Part shown: positions 58,440 through 64,000 of the stretch, piece after piece
How the letters are laid out: the number at the start of each line of letters is the position of its first letter
Position numbering within the stretch: position 1 is the stretch's first letter
Assembly: GCF_020382885.2 (NCBI RefSeq)
Contig: NC_058512.1
Coordinates: 12,178,802-12,242,801, forward strand
Source of the DNA: Scatophagus argus
Taxonomy: Eukaryota; Chordata; Actinopteri; Scatophagidae
DNA length: 64,000 nt
Direction: 5' to 3'
Made by a program: the position numbers and the translations under genes
The notes under the pieces: model-generated
What the model saw: only the letters and a program-made list of their open reading frames with translations
What the model was told of the DNA's origin: nothing
The model's database searches: none

Positions 58440-58997
58440 TGCCGTATGAATGGGCAAGAGTGAGCGGACCTGCTATCGTGGACAACTCCGGAATGGTAGA
58501 GTCAGACAGTGAGTGAGCCCAGCAGGATTGAAACACTTTCTTCTTTATTTTCTTCCCCTGTGAGCCCAGTCACTAGTGACAGATGACTGTCATTGTGTCG
58601 AGACTGAGATTGTAAAAGAAATTCTTCTTCTAAAAGTGGCCTTTTCTGGAATAATGCACGAGAAACACGAGTTATATTACAGCTTTTTATTCATTTTTAA
58701 GCCTCATGTATTCCCAGCTCTTTCTCTGACTGAACAGCCGGTTTCTCTTGTTCAGAATGGGATGCATTGTTGCATCTGCGCAACCCACGGCAAGTGTCAG
58801 CAATTAGACTGTGTTTGTGAACGGGCTACCTAAAGGCCTGCTTTAAACACTGCTTTCTCTCTGTAGGTGGCCATTGTTTTCGGTAAGGCTTCTGTGGCGA
58901 ACTGGACTAAAGAAGGAAAGAGTAGTGCGCCCTTGGCATCATTCACACAGTTTGTGTGAACCAGAGTCGGTCACAGAAATTATTAAGGCATAAAAAT
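58440..58997 (+). promoter_or_regulatory. bcr: bcr 5' UTR with a probable spliced leader
   Basis: A likely noncoding exon ends at 58508 before GTGAGT, and an acceptor (TTTCTCTCTGTAG) ends at 58866, so an intron of 358 bases would precede the coding exon. Splicing creates an 11-codon upstream ORF (ATG at 58493, stop at 58884-58886). The TSS is unknown. Confidence 0.45.
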
Positions 58998-60618
58998 ATG
59001 GTGGAGCCGGTGGGTTTCATCGAAGCTTGGAAGGCGCAGTTCCCGGAGTCAGAGCCCCCCAAGATGGAGCTGAGGTCCGTCGGAGGGATCGAGCAAGAGC
59101 TGGAGAAGTGCAAAGCGTCCATCAGGCGTCTGGAGCAGGAGGTGAACAAGGAGCGCTTCCGCATGATCTACCTGCAGACCTTGTTGGCAAAGGAGAGGAA
59201 GAGTTATGACAAACAACGGTGGGGCTTCAGGAAAACACCGCTGAACGAGGGGGTGGACGCTGCAGCCACTCAGGGCGCCGAGTGTCAGTCTCAGCAGCCT
59301 CACATGCAGGAGACAGGTGGAGTTGGAGTAGGTGTCGGAGGCTATGGTGGTTGCATTGGGGGTGTTGGGGATAGGAACCGTTATCAACCTCTGGGAGATG
59401 GTGCTGGCAGGTCCAAACCCAGGCCTCCACCAGCTAGGAAGTCAGCCTCCCACGGAGACGGCCTGGAGTCAGCGTTTGAGGTACCCCCGCAGGCTGAGTC
59501 GACATCCTGTGACAACCTAGATGGCCTCTCACCGTCCAAGCAGAGAGGCGGCATCTCAGTCTCCCCCCGCAGGCCCAATCTTCCGCCCCCAGACAAGGAA
59601 CTGCCCTCTGATCCCAAGGACAAGATGGGAATGGGACTTGGTGTGGCTGCTCTCAGGTCCAACTTTGAGAGGATTAAACGGGCCAACTCCCACTCTGCAG
59701 GCGATGTAGCCAAGGGCCAGGAGAAACAGCTGCCACCTCCTCCACCACCATTCTACTCAAATATGGAATTCCACCATGAGAGGGGTCTGGTCAGAGTCAA
59801 TGATCGTGACGTCTCTGAAAAGATCAGCACCCTGGGCAGCCAGGCCATGCAGATGGAGCGAAAGAGATCCCTTCACTCCCTCCCAGGTAATCTGGCTACC
59901 GTGGCAGGTGAGCTCCGTGCCAGGCCAGTGTATAGAGGTCGGTCCACTGAGAGCACGTGTGGCTATGATGCCGAGAATGAAGATGGAGAACCCAACCAGC
60001 GACATCCAGGGAGGGCCAATGGCGGCAAACCTCCACCCCCTCCTTGGCAGCCATCTGAGTTCCAGGCCTATTCCAGTGTCTATGTTGGTGGGGTCATGAT
60101 GGGTGAAGGTGGCAGTGGAGATGGGAGAGGTGGTAGTGGTGGAGGTGGCAGTGGAGTTACAGTGAGAGACCTTGGGGGTGGTGATGACCACCTCCTGACC
60201 TGGCCACGTCGTTCCTACTCCCCAGGGAGTTTTGAGGATGTCGGTGGAGGCGGCGGCTATACGCCGGACTGTAGCTCCAATGAGAACCTGACGTCCAGTG
60301 AGGAGGATTTCTCCTCAGGCCAGTCCAGCCACGTCTCACCAAGTCCTACCACGGCCTTCCGCAGGCCTTTTAGAGAGAAGAGCCGCTCACCGTCCCAAAA
60401 CTCCCAGAACTCCCAGCATTCCTTTGACAGCAGCAGCCCCCCAACACCGCAGTCCCAGAAGCGTCACCACCGGCAACAGGGAGGCCACGTGGTCATGTCT
60501 GAAGCCACTATTGTCAGTGTCCGCAAGACCGGTCAAATCTGGCCACCTGCCGCCCATCACGACCTTGTACCCCATGGCAGAACATCCCATGACAACAGCT
60601 TTCATGGAGACCACCTCG
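58998..60618 (+). CDS. bcr: BCR, first coding exon only (540 codons plus one base); gene continues beyond the window
   Basis: BCR is a multidomain Rho regulator (coiled-coil oligomerisation, DH-PH, C2, RhoGAP). Only exon 1 is here. It starts MVEPVGFIEAWKAQFPESEP and runs into the antiparallel coiled coil (about 28-68) that drives tetramers in BCR-ABL. Tyr253 in PFYSNMEF corresponds to human Tyr177 and keeps the pYxN pattern for GRB2. Ser/Pro-rich stretches with TWPRRSYSP, YTPDCSSNENLTSSEEDF and KSRSPSQNSQ match human exon 1. The donor GTGAGT follows at 60619, leaving phase 1 as in human. The exon is longer than human (about 426 codons) through Gly- and Pro-rich insertions. The open frame extends 14 codons upstream without an ATG, so 58998 is the start. 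Confidence 0.95.
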
Positions 60619-63600
60619 GTGAGTGGTGACTGCTTTTTCTAATGTTTATGTGGTGGAGAGTAGATTGGCTGGATTGCAAAGGACATTTCAGAGTTCACAC
60701 TGAAACTGAGTGTGTTTGGTTGTGTGTGGAGGAAGGAAAAAATGAATGAAAGTATGAGTGAATGGGTGTAAATTAGTCATGCTGGAATCATGTTGGCATC
60801 TATACTATTGTATTTTTAGACTCTTTTCCACGTAATGTGTCTTTCATCCTAAAACCACAAAGCAGCCAAATGTCAATGTGATTGATATTGTGTGTGTGTG
60901 TGAGCAATTGTGTGTGCACATGCGAACCACGCAGGATTGAGTGTCCTTTGGATGGCCTTGTGTGGGAGACAGATGAAAGATCCACCTCTGCTTATTCCTG
61001 GAATGTCAGTTGGGTGGGTGAACAATAAATGCGGTCAGTCTGGGTTGAAACTGCAGGTCTAGCCTTTCTCAGACGACTCCTGCGGCTCTGAGTATGGAAT
61101 TCCAATCACAGGTGTCTGTCTTCCTGCCCGTCTCTGTTTCTGCCTAAAACGTGACCGAGTAAAAGAATTCCCCCAAACTCTTCACCAGCGTTTAGCAGAG
61201 ACCAAGATAAAAGAAATCCAATATCTGCGTTATCTCTAACGATTAAATTGCAGCCTTGGAGCCGTGGCACCTGTAGTAGAACAGCAGATAGTAAATAGAT
61301 GTACAGCCTAGAGCTAAAGACAGGAGCACTGCTTAACTTGGCTGCCAGGCTCAAGGCCCAACAACAGTGGAGTGTGCTGCTCAAAGAAGCACATAAGAGG
61401 GCTCAGCTTGCTGTAATTCCTCAGTAAATTTTCAGTTGTAGAGGCTGTGCCAACTTGCAAGAAGTAAAACCAAACACTGCTTGGGTAGCGTAAATATTTG
61501 ACATGTTTTTTAGACATCGACTTGTTTACCAAGGCGCGGTTTGCTGCGGTTGTGCACACTTTAACTCACTCTGGTTTTTGTGCTGTTGAAGTGAGTATTG
61601 TAACAGCATCCATATTGTGCCAGATCTGGGACCGGCACCCTGCTGTACCAGACAGGAAGTAGGGTGCAGGAGTCACACGCCTGCTCCTGTGCCAGGAAGA
61701 ACTGGAAGGAGGGGAAGAAGTAGTCAGATAGATCATGAGAGGGACAGTTGAAAGCTAGAGAGAGGGGAAGTGTATAAGTACAGCCCATGTTTTTTGTTTA
61801 TGAACAATAGATGCCTGCCGTACCCATGCAATAAAGTTAATGAAGGCTTAATGTCATTAATGTTTTGCCGTTGTGATATATGATTCAGTATTAAACACAT
61901 TATTGTCATCATTCTGGGTAGCATTACTGTCTGAAACCCGATCCTGCTCATTGCCTAAATATCCTGAACAGAGAGCGGGTCTCTGTGCATCTATAATTCA
62001 TTTATTTGAATAGAGCCACTGACACAGTGGCCCTGGTGGAATCAGCTAAAATGTTTTTCCAGACAAGATCCAATCATCAAAGCAGAAGATCACATCCTGT
62101 CTGGGAAAAAAAAAATGTCTCAGACATATTTGCTGTGAAAGTGAAAGACATCTTCCCTTTTAATTGCCATTCCCTCACCACCAACAATGAAGTACAGTGC
62201 TAACATTTGTAGCTCTAAAAGCAATTAAGATTGTGCAGAGTTAGCATCAAACCCAGATAACGAGTCCCCGGCAAATGGCCTAGCTAATTCCCCAGCTGCT
62301 ATGTTTAGGATTATCGCTGCACTGTCTGCTCTCTTTGTTTTAACATCTTTTCCACTACAGTGAGCCCTGTGGGGAGTTAGGCGAGCCGGAATGGCAGGGA
62401 CGATGGAGGATGGGAGGGGTGTGAGTTGTTGCATTTAGTGGGATAATCTCGAATTTGACCATAAGAAGTAAAATGGTGGTTAGACACCCTGCAGAGTGCT
62501 CTTGTTTTCTAGTTGGGGTTTAAGCTGAGGGCAGACAGCAGACGTGATGTTGACAGGGAAGGTGATGATAACAATAAACGTTTCATAATTTCAGGCACAC
62601 TGATGGTGTATGCTTTCAGCCGACCAGAATGGAGAGAGAGGATAGTAAGGGCAGAAGACTTTGAGAGTGTGTTTTCGGTGGGCGGCGGATGAAAATAATG
62701 AGGAGTGGGACGGTGTTGTGAGGAAGACTGAGGGAGGCAGAGTGCAAGGCAGAGCTGTCGTTTCTCGCTTCATTGGTCAGGGATGCGGGGGCTGCAGAAA
62801 GGCACAGATGGGAAGAACTCTCCCGTTGCGTAACAGAAACACACAGACCCGGGCTCACACACAAAGACACACACGCTCGATGTTTACTCTTTTACCTTGA
62901 GGCTGCTTTACCTTCAGCGATAGGTGTGCACGTATGTGTTGTAGCTTGATATAACGGTCAGACTCGCTCGTAGAGGAAGGATGTTCCCTGCCATTGGTTG
63001 ACCCGAGTCCGGAGGAGTCACACCATCTGCAAGAGCTGTTCTGAGCTGCAGTGTTCTCTTCTCTGTGACCGTCAGCAGTAGTAATTGCTTCATGGTTTTT
63101 GTAACTAAGACAGAAAAAAACAGACTGACAAAATGAGTGAAAGATTCAAATAAAGACATCTCCCTTGAGTGTCATTTCAGTGAGAAAGTGGAGACGCCTG
63201 GCAAGTGAAAAGTGGGCTCTTGGAAAAAAATAGCAAAATGGCAGCACGTGCTTCAGCTGCCAACTTTTCATATTTGAACAAAGCTGAACAAACGGGAGCA
63301 AAGTTATGTCAAGCATTTGATCATTGGTGCAGACAAGTCTCTCTCACATCACTGTGACTCCATTTTTCATATCTTCCTACAGGCAAACCTCTGCAAGAGT
63401 TAAGGAAGTTCTCATTAAATGTAGAACATTGAAATGCAAATTTATTTCAAAATGAGCAGAATTTTATAGTCAGGTGTGGGGTGGGAAAAAAGAGAGCAGT
63501 TATGAACAGAGCCATCAAGATGTTTCTTTCACAGAAGACTGCAGGGAAAGGTGGCAAAGAAATCAGATTTGTGGAAAGGTGCAGTAAGATCAAAACTCAT

Positions 63601-64000
63601 AATTATTACCCGCTGAAAGTTTTAGTGAGGTCATTTCAGTGAAGAAAGGAAGCTTTCACTACCATCTGTCATGAAATGGGTGGTAACCAAAAATGTTTCT
63701 CCGCGTGCTATTTCCAGTGATTCATTTGAAGGGAAATCTGCCTCTAAACCAGGGAATACCTGTGGGTTTGTGTCTGAGAGGGCGTGGATGCCAAAGCAGG
63801 ACTGACCTGAGAAAGCTTCAATGGTTATATTGTCCACAACCTCCACCTCCCTCAGCTGGGTTCTGTCAGCGACTGTATTTTTAGCCAGGTACAACCTTTT
63901 GCTCTCTTAAGCTCCTCTGGTCTCAACGTTATTTATCACCTCATTTCATAGATGAAATATGTTTTTGAATTCAGATATAGTAACACACACACACACAAAG
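60619..64000 (+). other. bcr: bcr intron 1 (5' part)
   Basis: This follows the exon 1 donor. No splice-bounded coding exon, RNA gene or transposon is seen on either strand. Simple repeats include a short TG run near 60893 and (CA)n at 63983-63997. Human BCR intron 1 is also very long. Confidence 0.7.

Noticed and set aside
58020..58457. Minus-strand open frame of 145 codons upstream of bcr
   Set aside because: It has no ATG at its upstream end and no protein family likeness; it overlaps GC-rich sequence near the bcr leader.
58956..58997. Upstream extension of the bcr frame by 14 codons
   Set aside because: The codon at 58956 is GTG, not ATG, and the conserved MVEPVGF start is at 58998 with an A at -3 and G at +4.
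59757..60191. Minus-strand open frame of 144 codons in bcr exon 1
   Set aside because: Antisense of GC-rich coding sequence; no recognisable protein features and no splice context.

Overview
This is vertebrate nuclear DNA: split genes with GT/AG introns, long AT-rich introns, and many (CA)n, (GA)n and (CT)n microsatellites. A ray-finned fish is the best fit. It carries a Tc1-type transposon remnant and a retroposon tail of kinds I associate with teleosts, and its proteins are close to, but distinct from, the mammalian orthologues. The species cannot be named from sequence alone. There is no sign of bacterial, phage or plasmid content.

Layout. About 1-17.8 kb looks like the inside of a long minus-strand gene that I do not recognise. 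Two well-bounded exons encode coiled coil (16216-16359 and 9000-9140). A possible microexon (1827-1859) and a possible signal-peptide first exon (17663-17777) are weaker. The rest of that stretch is intron-like and holds a 0.5 kb Tc1 remnant, a retroposon tail with target-site duplication, and microsatellites. At 19.1-23.4 kb lies noc4l (minus, 15 exons, 531 aa), a 40S ribosome-assembly factor. At 24.4-26.5 kb lies pus1 (minus, 6 exons, 421 aa), a TruA-family pseudouridine synthase with separate mitochondrial and nuclear start codons. About 26.9-32.1 kb is intergenic. At 32.7-54.2 kb lies atp2a2 (plus, 23 coding exons), encoding the SERCA2b Ca2+ pump of 1042 aa. A separate downstream exon at 56382-56395 would give a 996-aa SERCA2a-type form. 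The atp2a2 3' UTR runs to a poly(A) signal near 57460. At 58998-60618 is the large first coding exon of bcr (plus, 540 codons); the remaining exons lie beyond the window, and 60619-64000 is bcr intron 1.

The genes are not an operon and need not work together. pus1 and noc4l are both RNA/ribosome-biogenesis housekeeping genes in tandem. pus1 and atp2a2 diverge from a roughly 6 kb spacer. atp2a2 and bcr are tandem, about 1.5 kb apart. From memory of the human map, ATP2A2, PUS1 and NOC4L are on 12q24 and BCR on 22q11, so the window joins two human segments. No wholly new biological system is evident. The best leads are the predicted SERCA2a tail, the split SERCA exon 8, the unidentified coiled-coil gene, and several perfect hairpins.
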